A stretch of DNA of 64,000 bases from Silene latifolia (Eukaryota > Streptophyta > Magnoliopsida > Caryophyllales > Caryophyllaceae). The DNA lies in assembly GCF_048544455.1 (NCBI RefSeq), contig NC_133536.1, forward strand, positions 171,450,325 to 171,514,324. Reading direction: 5' to 3'. Position numbers and translations under genes: made by a program. Below the pieces are notes generated by a model that saw only the letters and a program-made list of their open reading frames with translations, was not told the origin of the DNA and did not search any database. Shown here in pieces: positions 12,203 to 29,059 of the stretch (the first letter of the stretch is position 1; the number at the start of each line of letters is the position of its first letter).

Positions 12203-13509
12203 TGTAACACCCCCGTACACCAAGATGCTTTACCAAGGACCATTCCAGTATATGAAGGTGTTACCATCTCGGTTTCCCAAGGTAGTAGACCAAATGGATC
12301 ATAAAAAAACATTTATAATACATTAATGTACTCTATATGATACAACTCAGTATAAACTCATTATATAAAAAGATAAAGACTACTACAACTCATGATACAA
12401 CACTTCTAGACCAGTAGCGTGATGACTCGATCCCTCCAATCCCAGCAGCCACCAAGCAACAGTACCTGCTAAGCCAACTGCTCACCATCCCCGAATGGAT
12501 CACCGCAGATACCACAAAACGACAAAGGGGTCAGTACAGACTAACCAAATGAAAGTCAAACAAACAATGTAACCGGCTGATGATCTCCACAGTAACGGAC
12601 TCCACACCGAGGTGTGTAGCCCTGCCGGATTACCCATCGCAACAGGTAATCCACTCCGCCGGTGGGTAACCGCAGCCCATCCCCACCAAGTCCAGCTAAT
12701 CAACGAGCGACTAACAATCCCTGTCCCTTAATGTGCACATATCCTCCCGTGACGGGTTCCACAGAGGGCGAACTAGGGTGTGAAGCCACTCCCGCACGTG
12801 ACTCCACCACAATCACACATACCACAGCATCACAGCTGTCACAACACCACAACCGTCACAACACAACCACATCACCACCGTCACCCTAACACCTATCCTC
12901 CGATGATCAGCAGATAACAACAATTATGAAACAAGCACAATCTTAATCAATTAACAGTACTGAGCAGGGAAACCCTACCTCATTCCAAATCATGAAAAAC
13001 ATCCACACACAGCCAAGCAAGACTCCGATATGCATCCTACAACGATAGTCATCCCCTATTATACCACTATCCTCAAAATCTACTAAAAGAGACACAAGGC
13101 AGAGACTTACCTAATAACGCGAATCGACGATGACACGGACGACTACCACGCACGCAACCTTCCTAAGCGAATCCCGTCTTTCCTATGGTGGAGGTGTAGG
13201 CTATATACATGAGAGTGCATAAAGGTAGGGGTGATAGGAGAGAATGATAGGCTAGGGTTAGAGAAAGAGGAACTGTCGAGAAAAGAGAAAATGAAATGAA
13301 TCTCGCGAACTAGCGTTTTATATTAATGCGTCAACAGCAGTCGTACTCGGTCGAGTATTGATGATACTCGGCCGAGTAGCCTCTGCTAGGTCGAGTAACC
13401 ACCCTATAAAGTTCATATTCCCATCCTAGCCCCTCACCGGTTCCTCCCTAAGGTCTTTCTAGGTCAATAGGGTCGGTCAACAGAGTCCTTAAATATCCTG
13501 AGTATTACA
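12203..13509 (-). repeat. 3' LTR of the outer element
   Basis: Starts TGTAACACCCCCGTACACC and ends CTGAGTATTACA on the plus strand, followed by a purine-tract complement (GTCTTTCCCCCTT) and hairpin motif. It is 30 bp shorter than its partner. Most of the difference is 39 bp lost between two TACTCGGTCGAGTA copies, partly offset by a 9-bp difference elsewhere. Confidence 0.85.
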
Positions 13510-14400
13510 GTCTTTCCCCCTTAAAAAGAACTTCATCCCCGAAGTTCAGCCCACACGACTCTAATAGCAAGGTTACGCATTATGAACACGATTCACATAC
13601 ACAAAGACGTACGAACATTAGCCATCATTTACACCACCACCACATCCCATTGTTCAAACAAATGTCCAAACGACTACACTATACCTTCATGTATTACCGG
13701 CCAGCAACTATCACTTACAAAACATACAATGAACTAGTCCTATCACAGATTCACAGCCTAATATACTCCACAACCGACAAAATATACATCCCACTGTCTT
13801 ACAAGGCTGTACTATAGCCACTAACGATCCTACAAAATTGTTCAAGCGTTCACTCATATAACTTAAAATGCCACCAAGTACCCAAAACACTGCAACACAA
13901 ATGTAACATACATACAATTTCAACAACATAACATAATTTTATTTAATTCATCATTTGCTTTTGCGACATTACTCTTCCCTTCTTAAAGGAACTTTGTCCC
14001 CGAAGTTCGCCACTAAACGGTTTCCCCGAATACAAATCGACACGTATATACTAACACTGACATAACTCACAAACCGCAACCAACATTAATTCATGCTACA
14101 GAACTTAATTTATGACATTACACAACTACGATCCATAGCGATAAAATGTGATGGAAATTAAGTAATTTATATATATATATATAAATGTTATTACCGAATA
14201 ATGGTAGCTCTATCAATCATTTGTTATTCAGTCACGTAATAACCATTAAGTTTCACTCATTTTATTGGACCTGTTATAACCGTAACCAATCACTGACACC
14301 ACTAAAGATTGCGTTAAATAGCCAAACATGTATACGCATAAAACTCGTGACAGCTACACAACTCTCTTGTCATTACATCATCATACGCATATCACGTGTA

Positions 14401-14484
<84 letters not shown>

Positions 14485-15182
14485 ATTGAAATACCCTGAA
14501 CAAGGTAAGAACCTTCATGTTGACCATGGCAATATGACAAGCATTCATATTTGACATATTATCCAAGAACATACATTCATGAAGCATGATCGTAATTCAT
14601 ACTAGGACAATTGGTTATGCTAAACAACACGATGACACCCACAAGCTTTGACATACAAATATTCAAAGAATCTGATGGTTCGGAAATATTAGCACAAAAG
14701 TTCCTGTAACAGTAACATTCGGTCGAGCATGGATGGCTACTCGGTCGAGTAAGCTCTACTCGGTCGAGTATAGTAGCATACTCGATCGAGTAGTGCCTAT
14801 ACTCGGTCGAGTTTTGTCTGAAAGAGAGCTTTCCCCTGGCAATTTTACACAATGTATACCCATAAAGTCACCTGCAACCAAACTTAGCTAGTACCATGCC
14901 AAGCATATCCAGGTCAAATAGATCATCACACAGTATGCTAAATATGTAGCGGCCTTATGGCCAAGTACAGTCATCCAAACAGAAAAAAAGACAATCCAAA
15001 AGGTAAATATCCAACACAATGAAACAAATCCAAGAAATACAACAAAATGATCAAAAACCAAGACCCTCCTCCATGTTCTCGTCACCACCTTCACTAGAAG
15101 TACCTGTACCTGAGCTACCTGCTCCCTGAAAACCCGCTGCTGCTGAGTAGTCCCCTCCTAGCTGACTGCCATAGTTGGCTCC
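13510..15182 (-). other. 3' internal, mostly non-coding region of the outer element
   Basis: No convincing coding frame. It contains two copies of a hairpin-plus-purine module (about 13517-13550 and 13975-14010), a TG/TA microsatellite (14399-14481) and a palindrome cluster (about 14715-14815). Confidence 0.55.
14399..14481. repeat. Compound (TG)n(TA)n microsatellite
   Basis: About 11 TG units followed by about 30 TA units. Confidence 0.95.
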
Positions 15183-17043
15183 TCACGGTCCTGCGAGGCA
15201 GCCAAACTCAGTCTCCTCCGGTGGTCTCCAGAAACTGGGATCGACTCTGTAGTTGTGAAAGACTCCTGAGTCCATTCCAGGCCCTCTCCACCAAACCAGT
15301 TGTGCTAGCTCTATCCCTATGCCCTGATTAAAGGCCATCTCATGCATCTTGCGGAGCACCAAGGTGGTGGAGATCCGCTCAGTCAAGTCACTCACCTGCA
15401 TCATGGGGTCATGCATGGTGGGATAGGACGAGTACTGATGAGGATAGAAGTCAGGGACGGAGTAGGAGGGCTCGGTCACAACTAGAGCTGGCAAGTCTGA
15501 CCCGACCCGAGTGACCCGACCCGAACCCGAGCAAACCCGACCCGACCCGAACCCGGAAATACTGTGACCCGAAACCGACCCGACCCGATCCGATGATGAC
15601 CCGTAACCCGACACGACCCGATTATCAGTGACCCGAACCCGACCCAGACCCGACCCGATATTGACCCGACCCGATACTGACCCGATTAAATTGATGACCC
15701 GACAATTATTAACCTTAATTTTGATCAAAATGAAAGTAATTTTGTGTTTAGATTGATATGTTTGACTTAGTAATGAATTAATTAAACCAAATAATAGGTT
15801 AAAAGCTAAATTTAATGGTAAAAAATTATAGTAATGCGATTAACTTACCGGACCCGATAACGACCCGACCCAAACCCGACCCGACCCGGCACATCATTTG
15901 ACCCGAAATGACCCGACCCGATAACGACCCGAACCCAACCCGACTTGACCCGAAAGGGTATGCTGACCCGATATGACCCGAACCCGATATAACCCGACCC
16001 GACGTGACCCGACCCAAACCCGACCCGACTGACCCGATTGCCACCTCTAGTCACAACTGGGTCTGCCCTAGACTGCCTGACCCTACGGCGCTCACGAGGT
16101 GGGGGAGGTGCCTGCTATCCCTCAGGCACTGTGACCGGCTCAGGTAGGTCCAAGAGGAAGGTAGAATCAATCAGATAAGTCTGGGGCTCAGGTCTAGGGA
16201 TAGCGTAAGGCTCCCACTCAGCTAAGTGGTCGACAACAGGGAGACGGGCAAGGTCTGGAAGTACCATCCACATAGATCCTCTCACTCTCCACGCACAAGA
16301 CCCATCATCCATCTTCCTCAACCATCTGTTCTAACGCCAATAATGAGCGTCCATGGTAGGAACGATCTCCACATACTCATCCCCTTCTAGAGGTGGGGCC
16401 TCAAAATCAGTCAGACGCTGAGCTAGGCGGGTCACTATGGCCCCGCAAGCAATATGTCGGGTCTCGGACTGTGCCATGCGCTCAAGACTAGAGCACACTA
16501 CCCCCGGAGTACTATAATAGAACGGCTTCTTACGGTGCAGGTTAAGGTAAGATATAAGCAACATGACCTCATGAGAATAAAGCTTGCTCACGTCATCTCT
16601 CGCGTACAACAAACAGGTTATCATCCTCAGAAACATACGAAGGGAAACATGTTGTATATCATTGATGCACATGGCACTGGCGCTAGGGGCAGGTCGGCCA
16701 GTAAAAAACGGAAGGTAGAGCGGTGCACCACTATTCTTGGCCACGTCACTAAGGTACCTCGTCCCCTCAGCCTCTAGACGGTGGTCCGCAAACTCGTCCA
16801 AAGTCAGCTCGTGGTCCTCCTTCATGAGGCGAAAGGAGACAGTCTTTCCCTTTTTGTCATAAACGTAGGAACTCAAAAACTCTAAAGTCAGGTGGGGGTA
16901 GGACTTCTTCCTCAAGTGGTACAACCCCTCCATCCCCAAAATTTCAAAGATATGAAATATGTCTCCCTTAACCCCCAAAGTCTCTAAGATATCAGGATTT
17001 ATACAACGGGTGGTCGAAAAGAGCGACTCATAAGGGCCAAGGA
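15183..17043 (-). pseudogene. ATHILA ORF-1-like coding remnant of the outer element
   Basis: The longest minus-strand frame, 16978-16331 (215 codons), has the pattern LTLEFLSSY followed by VSFRLMKEDHELTLDEF, which resembles the ATHILA ORF-1 family of plant Ty3/gypsy elements (recognised from memory, not searched). Fragments with similar base composition continue to about 15183, interrupted by the hAT-like element at 15483-16049. The middle element is inserted just upstream, at 17044. Function of this protein family is unknown. The gene is broken, with at least two element insertions and a few other interruptions. Confidence 0.55.
15483..16049. mobile_element. hAT-like miniature element filled with GACCCG repeats
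   Basis: Terminal inverted repeats TAGAGCTGGCAA and TTGCCACCTCTA (one mismatch) are flanked by the 8-bp direct repeat GTCACAAC (15475-15482 and 16050-16057), the hallmark of hAT elements. The 567-bp body has two arrays of degenerate GACCCG/AACCCG units (about 15500-15690 and 15845-16035) around an AT-rich core. No transposase. Apparent glycine/serine/arginine-rich frames across it are by-products of the hexamer repeat. Confidence 0.9.
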
Positions 17044-20588
<3,545 letters not shown>

Positions 20589-23500
20589 ATCACCCCATCT
20601 TCTAAAAAGTTTCGTCCTCGAAACTTGAAAGTAGAAGTGAAAGGTTATAAAAATAAAACTGGAATTGGAATTGGTAACCAAAACATTTTAAAGGTTACTT
20701 ATCGTAAGAATCAAAATTCTTTCAAAAGTTCCAAATAAAATTTTCCGACAGAACCCGATCGAAAATTAAATTATTTGCATAAATCAAAACCAAAATACTT
20801 TCAAAAACATTAATGAAGAGTTTTCAAAAGTGTAAGTCTCATTCATGGAACGAAATTGCTCTTGTCGTGCACACAATAACGCTAACTTTCCAAGTCAGAG
20901 ACAAATTTAAAACAAAAATCATTCGCCGACAAGCATAGAACAAGTTATTAAACGTCTCTAATAACGAGTTCTAACATCCGATCAACGTTAAAATCAAAAG
21001 AAAAGGTAATCTACTCAAACCTTCTTTTGCAAAAGCCAAAATAAGAATGAAGGTTCCACCTTTAAACTCAAAAGGGAGTCAAATTTCTGAAAATGTAATA
21101 TCAAACTTTTAACAACATATCAAAACTGGTAGCTTGAAATATTTAGGAATTGTATGAAATGAAAAGCAATTTAGACAACATAAATACCAGGTACGCTAAG
21201 AGAATCCAAACTTAACCAACAAAAAGAGCTATGATGAACTTCATAGGGTAAGAATTGAAGTCAAAACAATAAGAATGTCAAGGGTAGAGTTTTTATAGGT
21301 CACTAGCATCAAACTTAAGGGAGGAGCAAGATGAAGCGAGGAAGAGAGGTATGAACGGTAACGCTTATGGTCAAAGAAGAGGAAGAATTAAACAACAACA
21401 AAACGCCAGGTACTCAAACCTCAAACAACAACATCTTCCTAAACGGTTCCGAAAACTTCCTAACAACAAAACTCATAATCACAACACTTCCACGGATTTC
21501 CTCAAAACACTCATGTTACTTCATCCTAAGCAATTCCATGAAAAAAGGTACTCCACTATAAGTGTGATCTCACTACTGCAAAACCTCAAACATCTACAAA
21601 CGACTTCCACAAGATCAAGGTCAAAGTTCCAACAAAGCTATACGCATATCCAACTAGTGTCAACCACAGGTTTCTCAAAATGGTAAAATCCCCAATCAAA
21701 TATCCGAATACTAAGCTCTAAATTCCCAGAAAGGGTTCCTCAAATATTCCACAAGGTTCTCCTATAAGGCAAGGTAGCAACATGTCAACCCAAAGTCTGA
21801 AAAATCAATGAGATCTCGAGTCTCGCTATCCTTTTACTTATTAAGGATTCCCAAAAGCGGAACTACACTCAACTACAACATCATCCCATCATCTCAAGTA
21901 CTCAATACAACTTCAAGGTCTATAAAATTATAGGGTTAACAAATTCTTCTCAATACTAGGTCTCTCTCAACTCAAGAACTCTCAAGAGCCAACTAATACC
22001 AAATCACATCACCAATCCGTTATAGTCATCTACATCCCAAAATGTATTCTTTCAAATCTGACACCCTAGAACTTTACTTACCATCGAGTTCTCAAAAAAC
22101 AAGATCTTAGTTGTAACAACGCTTTATCACCTCATATTTCTCATCCTAACACCAAAAATTGAAACTATGTCCTTTAACTTAACAATTGGCGTCAACCATA
22201 CCATTATCCCCTCTAGTTACTAAAATAAGCGCTAAGACTTCCCAACAATGTAGCTTGGTCTCAAACTCGCACCATACCTCAAGTAGTAATCAAGATCGCT
22301 CACTTAGACCAATTAGTAATCCCACAATTAGCATTTATCACATGGTAACCAATACATTATCAAACCCTCATATCCAAAGTGATTATGGAAGCCAAACACA
22401 AACTCGACTACTTATTCAATCCTACATCCTCAAATCCATCAATCAATTTCATCCATTTTAAATCAAGTACTAAGCACTAGTATCCCAAGACACGTCACAC
22501 TACACTTCCCAAGCCTTTCAAATCCCAAACATAAACAACAAGGCCAAGTTCTATAACCTTAGTAACAACTGCGACTCAGACTTGACAACACAAATAATTC
22601 CACTAAACAACCACACTCGCTTTATCAAGGAACTAGGTATAGGAACCATCGAGTATGTCTCATCACACTACCTATGTCTTTCCAACATCAAATCCTCTCT
22701 AAAAAACTCTCTCTAAAAAAACCTAGCCTCCATCAAATTATACAAGGGGCTACCATCGATTAATCGAACGATGGTAAGCCCCAAAATTATTTCAAATTTC
22801 AATCAATAATTCAATAGTATGCATATCTATTTTCTATTCAATAAAAGTCTCCCTTTTGGTGAGAATCGTTTTTCCGTTCCTTATTTCGGGGGTTTTCCAT
22901 TTATTCGTGGGGTTAGTTTCATCAATAATATAGTCAAGAGTAGTTCGTTGATGGTTTGCAGCGTGTTCTTTCAAAGGGTAAAAGTAATTTGTCAACGATC
23001 TTTGGAACCAGTCAGAGGTAAATTTTATCTCATAAATCAAACGAAGGATCCCCTCAAAAGCTACATGAAGATAACGATAATAGGACGAGCCGAATTGTCA
23101 TATGCTGTTTTGAGATCCCTAGTTTATAAGAAAATTATTTTTCTTTGGTTTCCATTAGATTTGTTTTCGATAATAATTATTCTTTGTAAGTGCCGTATGG
23201 CGTTCTATTAATGAATTGTTCTTTTCTCTCGAAAAAAAAACATCAAATCCTCTCAAAACCAGGATTAAGGGTCAAACACAAACAATCTCCTCAAAGGTCA
23301 AAATTTCCAACCAAGGTCAACATTTCTCAAAAGAAAGGGTACTATCAAAAGGTGTTAAGGAAGGATAAGCAAGGAACAAAGGACAAGTTAGGAAATACAA
23401 GAGTGACTCACATGGAGAAAGAAAAGAGGATTTAGAAGAAGGAATAAGCATTAAGAAGTAAAGAACAGGGCAGGTACACAAAGAATGATAAACATCTTCG

Positions 23501-23789
23501 AGGAAGTAGAAGCATTCTTCAAAGTTGAACAAATCTTCAATTTCTGGTAATAGGCGCCATATCTTGATCTTCACGTTGGTAAGTTCACGGTTATTTATCC
23601 AAGGGCACAACAATTATAAAATGACAATCAGCAAATATGTTAGAACCTAACAAAGAGCAAACACACTACAGACTACCACCTTAGGTCCTTAAGTCTACCC
23701 ATCTCTCATTCATTATTCAAGGTCAAGTTCACATTTAAATTTGGGGTACACGTGTGTGCGTCGGGAGCAACATATGCTCTGATACCAAC
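20589..23789 (-). other. Internal region of the middle element, non-coding
   Basis: About 3.2 kb with no recognisable retrotransposon protein on either strand. It contains the conserved hairpin AAGTTTCGTCCTCGAAACTT near 20608 next to the purine-tract complement, an A-tailed retroposon (22700-23240) and the primer-binding site complement at the right end. Confidence 0.6.
22700..23240 (+). mobile_element. A-tailed retroposon insertion with 14-16-bp target duplications
   Basis: A 541-bp insertion ends in an A-run (23232-23240) and is flanked by the direct repeat AACATCAAATCCTCTC (22684-22699), matched by CATCAAATCCTCTC at 23241-23254. This is the signature of LINE-machinery integration. The end, CTATTAATGAATTGTTC before the A-tail, resembles plant L1 3' ends. 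A 130-codon plus-strand frame at 22819-23211 has no recognised domain. It could be a rearranged, 5'-truncated LINE, a SINE-like element or a processed copy of an unknown transcript. Confidence 0.75.
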
Positions 23790-26080
23790 TGTGACACCCC
23801 GCGATAAAGCGGAAAATATAACTAATAAATTAAAGCGGAATTTGTGAGATTTTAAAAACTTTTTGTTATAAGTTAAGGATTAACACGCGGGTGCCAAAAA
23901 TGAAATGAAACAAATACAATAATAGGCAGACTTAGGTTATTACAATCCAAGTCTAGCAAACGGGGAAAAAATATCCCACGAATAAACATATAAGGGGTTT
24001 CTAAACTAGAAACTAAGGTCCAAGGGTTTAGTTCTCGCTAGCCCACACGTCTTCCCCACGTAAGCATCTTCACAACCTGTCATTCATGTAAACATGAACG
24101 CCACAGTCAGTGGGGAGTAACTCAAGGTTCTCCCAGCCACAATATGTCGAAATGAACACAACAAAGAACTCAATTAGATAAATCATGTAATATACTTACA
24201 AAAGATATTAACATCAAGTTTATATATTTAAACATGTCAATTAAATGAGATGGAATGCGATAGATCAATATTAGCATAATGGAGACTCATTATTCAGGTG
24301 AAATCATTAAATAATATGAAAGATAAGAATACGGTCATTTATGCAAAGGCACACATTTCTAGGAATTACAACATAGATATGAGATTAGAATCCGAATCAT
24401 GTGAAACAGTTAAGTAAGGGATCAACCAATGCAAATTACAAGAATAGAAACCGCAGCCATTATTTGGAAAACCACTTAGCAAACATTGCACGGGACGTGG
24501 CTACTAATGTCACATTCATACTTATAGCTTGCATCTCACCATAAGAACGGATAGGAACATCAATCCCGACAATCATATCGCAACTAGAGGGCTTATAGCT
24601 CACCCCTAGTATCCGATAGGACCAAGACAAACAACACAAGGCATAACTCTTACCTTGAAAGATAGATATCAATATCTATAACCAAGCAAGACCTTTACTA
24701 CTCATATATAAATATATAATTCCCCTGGTAGGACGACAATGGTACTCCCAAGACTCAGCCCTAGTCTAAATCTGGCCAGACTCTCGGGCCAGAACGGTCC
24801 CGATTCGACATGCGGCAGAACAGTCCGCATCCAAGACTCGAAGACAGATCAGAAATCGAGAACCCACAATCGGCAGAACAATCCGAAAGAGGCGGAAAAT
24901 ATGAGCTAAACCCACAATCGGCAGGACAGTCCGAAAGAGGCGTAAAGATAAGTCAAGCAATACGGTATAGTATAAAGGCATTATCATAAGAATACGACTC
25001 AACCAAGCGATACGAATCAACTTGGAAAGAGATTACTACTACATGAACCGCTGATAATTCAAGTGAGACATTTCATGCCAAAACATAATCATGAATATGA
25101 ATAAGTAACCCATTTCTTCAATATTTGTCATTTGAATAAAAATGTAAACAAACGAAGATGAACCATTTATAATAAGCAAAACAAGCATCCAATTATAAAT
25201 GACTCAATTTAATTAAATAATTAGAATGATTCACTCATATTTGAGATACGATAAATAAATGAGAATGAACGGATTAAAAATTCATATTATAGGTAAGTGA
25301 GACATTTCATTGAATTTTGACTTGAATAAATAATAAATTCCACTTTTATAATTAATGTGAGAAAAATATATGAATGAGCGATATTTAACGAATCACGTTA
25401 TAAAATTCGAGACGGGAATTTAAACGGTCCATATATACTAAATTTGGCGCCGAAAACACCCATAATATGAATGCGGCCTAATAACTACAAGTCAAGCCCA
25501 ATAACTAGAATAGAATGAGCCCAACTTTTAATGTCAAATAAACCCAATTGGAATAATAAGTAAACGAAATATTAACGAGTTGCATTATATAAATATGAGA
25601 CGGAAATTTAATAATTTCAAATGACTAACATTGCACCAAGAGCATACTAACACCACGACTCAAGGACCCAGTTCACGGCCCATCCAACAGCCACCTAAAC
25701 CACCCATCCCAGCCACTCGCTTTCCCCAAAACAGCCACCAAGACTCGACTCAAGACTGCCCGCAACCACCATACTGGCTGCACATAACCACCATACCGAC
25801 CATCCCCAAAACAGAGTCCAAATAGTCCATTTTTCGGCTGCAAACATAGACTCACAACTATCTATTCGACCCGAAATTACGACGGAAATGAAAGCAAGGT
25901 TGAGACGGAAATAAACACGACTAAAAATGTGAATGACCACCGAGACCCATCACCATCATACTCGACCAAAAACCAGAATGAGAAGCTACACACACCCGTC
26001 CTTTGAGACGGAAATTGCACTCAAAACAACCACCCCATACCCGTTTTCATCACGGTAAACTCGACTACGAAAACACTCGG
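23790..26080 (-). repeat. 5' LTR of the middle element, first part
   Basis: Matches 17044-19336 of the partner LTR. It is interrupted at 26081 by the inner element. The rest of this LTR lies at 35113-36171. Confidence 0.85.
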
Positions 26081-27108
26081 TGTAACGCCCCGTAATTTCG
26101 GACCGTTAATATATTTCGGAAATAATTTATTAATCAAATAAAAGTTGATATTTAAGTATTTAAAGTAAAAAAATAATTCAAAGAAATATAATTTTATTAT
26201 ATTTTGAAGAAAAGTATTTATTTTGATAGTTTCGAGATGTTTAAAAATAGTTTAAACCGTGTAAAACTTTTTATTTCGAAATAAGGGCGTATCGGGGGGA
26301 AAATAACAATTCTTTTGAACATTGGGTAAACGAATTTGGAAATGGGTAGTATAAATATTCAATTTTCTTGTAATCTCGTGTTTAAGAACTTTGGTCTTGA
26401 CGGAATTTGCATTTGACTTACGGTTTTAATTATTATCGAAACGAGTCAAAACCGACTCGAAAAATCCCGACTCAAACCCGCTCTCCTCCTTTCTTTCTCC
26501 CTTTCCCGCGGACCAAACCCCCCTTCCCCTTCATTTTTCTGATTTTTCTTCTATCCTTCATCATCTTCAACTTCTAATCTTACAAACACCATTTTCAACC
26601 AAAAATCAAGCTGTTTTGGCCATAATTTCTTCGTTTCTTATCGGATTTTCATGAAATTTACCTTTCCGGAATCCCCTCGCCGAGATCTACAACCTAGTAT
26701 GTTTTAATTTTAATTTTCTTGAAGTTGTTTTAAGATGAAATTTCGGAAATTCGGTTTTATGTACTTATTATTGTGTTTTAATTGTTTATTTAGGTGAAGA
26801 ATTGGAAGACGAGTTCGGGGACTCGTATATTGTAGAGGATAGCGGCTAGTTGTTGTTAGGGTTTGGGTTTTGAGGTGCTAATTGCTCTTTTTCTAGCTTA
26901 AGGTAACATATTTCGAGTTACTCGACGAATTATCGTCACAAGCTGTGTTGTTTTTGTATGTTTTGTAATTTTTGTTTGTATAGTAATTTTCACATGTTTA
27001 GAATGGTTGCATGCATGTCAATTGTTAGCTTAAATTATCATAATAGCATGGAAATGATATGGGAACGATTAGATTATGCTTAAAACGAGTTAAAATGAAG
27101 AAAAACGG

Positions 27109-27140
<32 letters not shown>

Positions 27141-29059
27141 GTATGGGTGGGGCAAAGAGGCCGGCAGGCCGTGGCAAACCCACAAATAGCCTGAGATGGC
27201 CCGGTCGGTCCGTTGCTTGTTTCGCGGTTTTCCATGCAAAATTTGTCATTTCGGGTTTATTAATGACATAGTTAGTATGAGTACACTTTAGGAATTGAAT
27301 CATATTAGTAATAAAAATTATGTTAATGGTAAAACTATGCTTATATTAATAGTTATCACATGTTAGGATAGTTTACAAAATAAAATTGTAATTAATAGGC
27401 TCAAAATGAATTTTATAGCGATAAATGTAATGTTTTGTTGATTGTGCCGAAAACTGAGCCTTAGTCCCTTTGACTGATGCGATGTGAGTTAATTGAGTGA
27501 TTGGTCAGCCGCAATTTGACCCGTACCTGTCGCAGGGCTGGGGTTGTGGGTAAAAATTCGGTTGAATGAATTAGATAATCGGCCTTTTTCTTGCTTTAGG
27601 CCATTTATTATATCTCTATTTCACATGTGTAGTTAGTTGAATTTAAATAGCTTCTTATTTAGTTAGTTGAATTTAAATAGCTTTTTATTTTGTAGTAATG
27701 GCCCTAGATTACCCGAAGCCTTTAATTTGGTTAATATTGTTAGAATTGGAAATTGGTATTGAGGATTCTGTTGGTTTATCTGCTGATTAGACATTTATAT
27801 AGCCTTTCACATGATAGAATATTAGAATTTATGTTGGTAAGTAGGACCTTTTTGCCCTCTTATGGTTAAGTGAGTGTCTTACTTGACTTGTGTGGTGAGT
27901 CTTGTGTGGTGTGGGCTAAAGTATTCAAGCTGGGACTAGCTGGGACTAGGTCCTAGGTGAGTATTTCGGCCTTCATCATAGATAGGTCTTTATAGTCTTT
28001 GACGAGTATATGTTCACTGCTTGATAGCCTTTGTGTTCCTGACTAGTGGATTTATATCCAAGTTGGGGCATGACCTCAGTTACTTATTTTGATAGTAAGT
28101 GGTCAGCTTAAGTACTAGCCAACCCTTTGGTGGACTCCTTAGGGTACTCACTTCACTTTGTTTTAAAAAAAAAGTTGTGGGTCTTGGGTGCGGTGGTGTG
28201 TATCCGCATGTCTAGGTCTGCGCAGATTTTAGGCTAGGGTTGTGTTGTCTCTTGGCCATGTTTTATTAATATTAACCGCTGAGCCAAGATACCGGTTCGA
28301 TTACCTTCCCTACCTCGTGGTATAGACTCGAGTTACAAAGTGACTATTGACCGTACTAAGAACTTATGCCTGTCTTTGATATATTGCCCTTTCTTGTATG
28401 ATGATTTTATGAATCGTAATAGGTGAGATGTAAGCGGTTCTGATTGATAAAGTTTGGATTACTATTTGAATTATATGATTCACATGATAGATTAGTTTGG
28501 TCAGTTTAAGGGTCATAGGTTAGATTACATGATAATTACATTATTTATCATATTGTTTACATGTTTTACTACATGTTACATTAATTTTGACGATTCGTGG
28601 CTGGGAGGACTCGAAGTTACTCCCCACTGAATTGTGGCTTTCGTGTTTGTATAAAATACGATTGACAGGTTGTTGATGCTTAGTTGGGGTCACAGACGAG
28701 CTAGTGAGCAAGGAACCTTGGACCTAGTTTTGGCTATTCTATTAGTAAATCTTTTACACTTTTGGTTTGTATATAATTTGAAGGGACATATGTCTCCCTT
28801 TTCTATTTTGGGTTTGTATCACTATATTTCCGCGTCTTAAGTTATGGATGTAAATTAGTTTATCAGCTTTTGCAGGATTTTTGACACTCTTCTTGAGTTG
28901 GATTGGTTGTGAATGGTTTAGGAAGAAATTTTTTTGAAATTGCAGGTTTTATCTAGTTGAACCATTTACAAACATATCCTACCAGTTTTTCCGTAGAATT
29001 TACGCTTTTAGGTAATTAGATAACGCTAATTAGTTAAGGCTAGATTTAAGGGTGTCACA
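26081..29059 (+). repeat. 5' LTR of the inner element
   Basis: 2979 bp, nearly identical to 32138-35112. It contains an A-run (about 27109-27135) followed by the most variable stretch between the two LTRs, and a local duplication of TAGTTAGTTGAATTTAAATA near 27630-27680. Confidence 0.9.

Noticed and set aside
12662-12889. A 75-94-codon frame (MGNRSPSPPSPANQRATN and similar) recurring at 2057-2338, 12662-12889 and 38329-38613
   Set aside because: It recurs because the LTRs are homologous. It runs antisense to the elements and varies in its ends, with no sign of coding constraint.
14185-14499. Frames with Tyr-Ile and Cys-Val runs
   Set aside because: These are the TG/TA microsatellite translated.
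15183-16055. Gly/Ser/Arg-rich protein frames on the minus strand
   Set aside because: The part from about 15500 to 16040 is a translation of GACCCG hexamer arrays inside a hAT-like miniature element, not a gene.
22819-23211. 130-codon plus-strand frame in the A-tailed retroposon
   Set aside because: No recognised domain, and the surrounding structure explains it as an inserted non-coding or truncated copy. Reported as part of the retroposon rather than as a gene.
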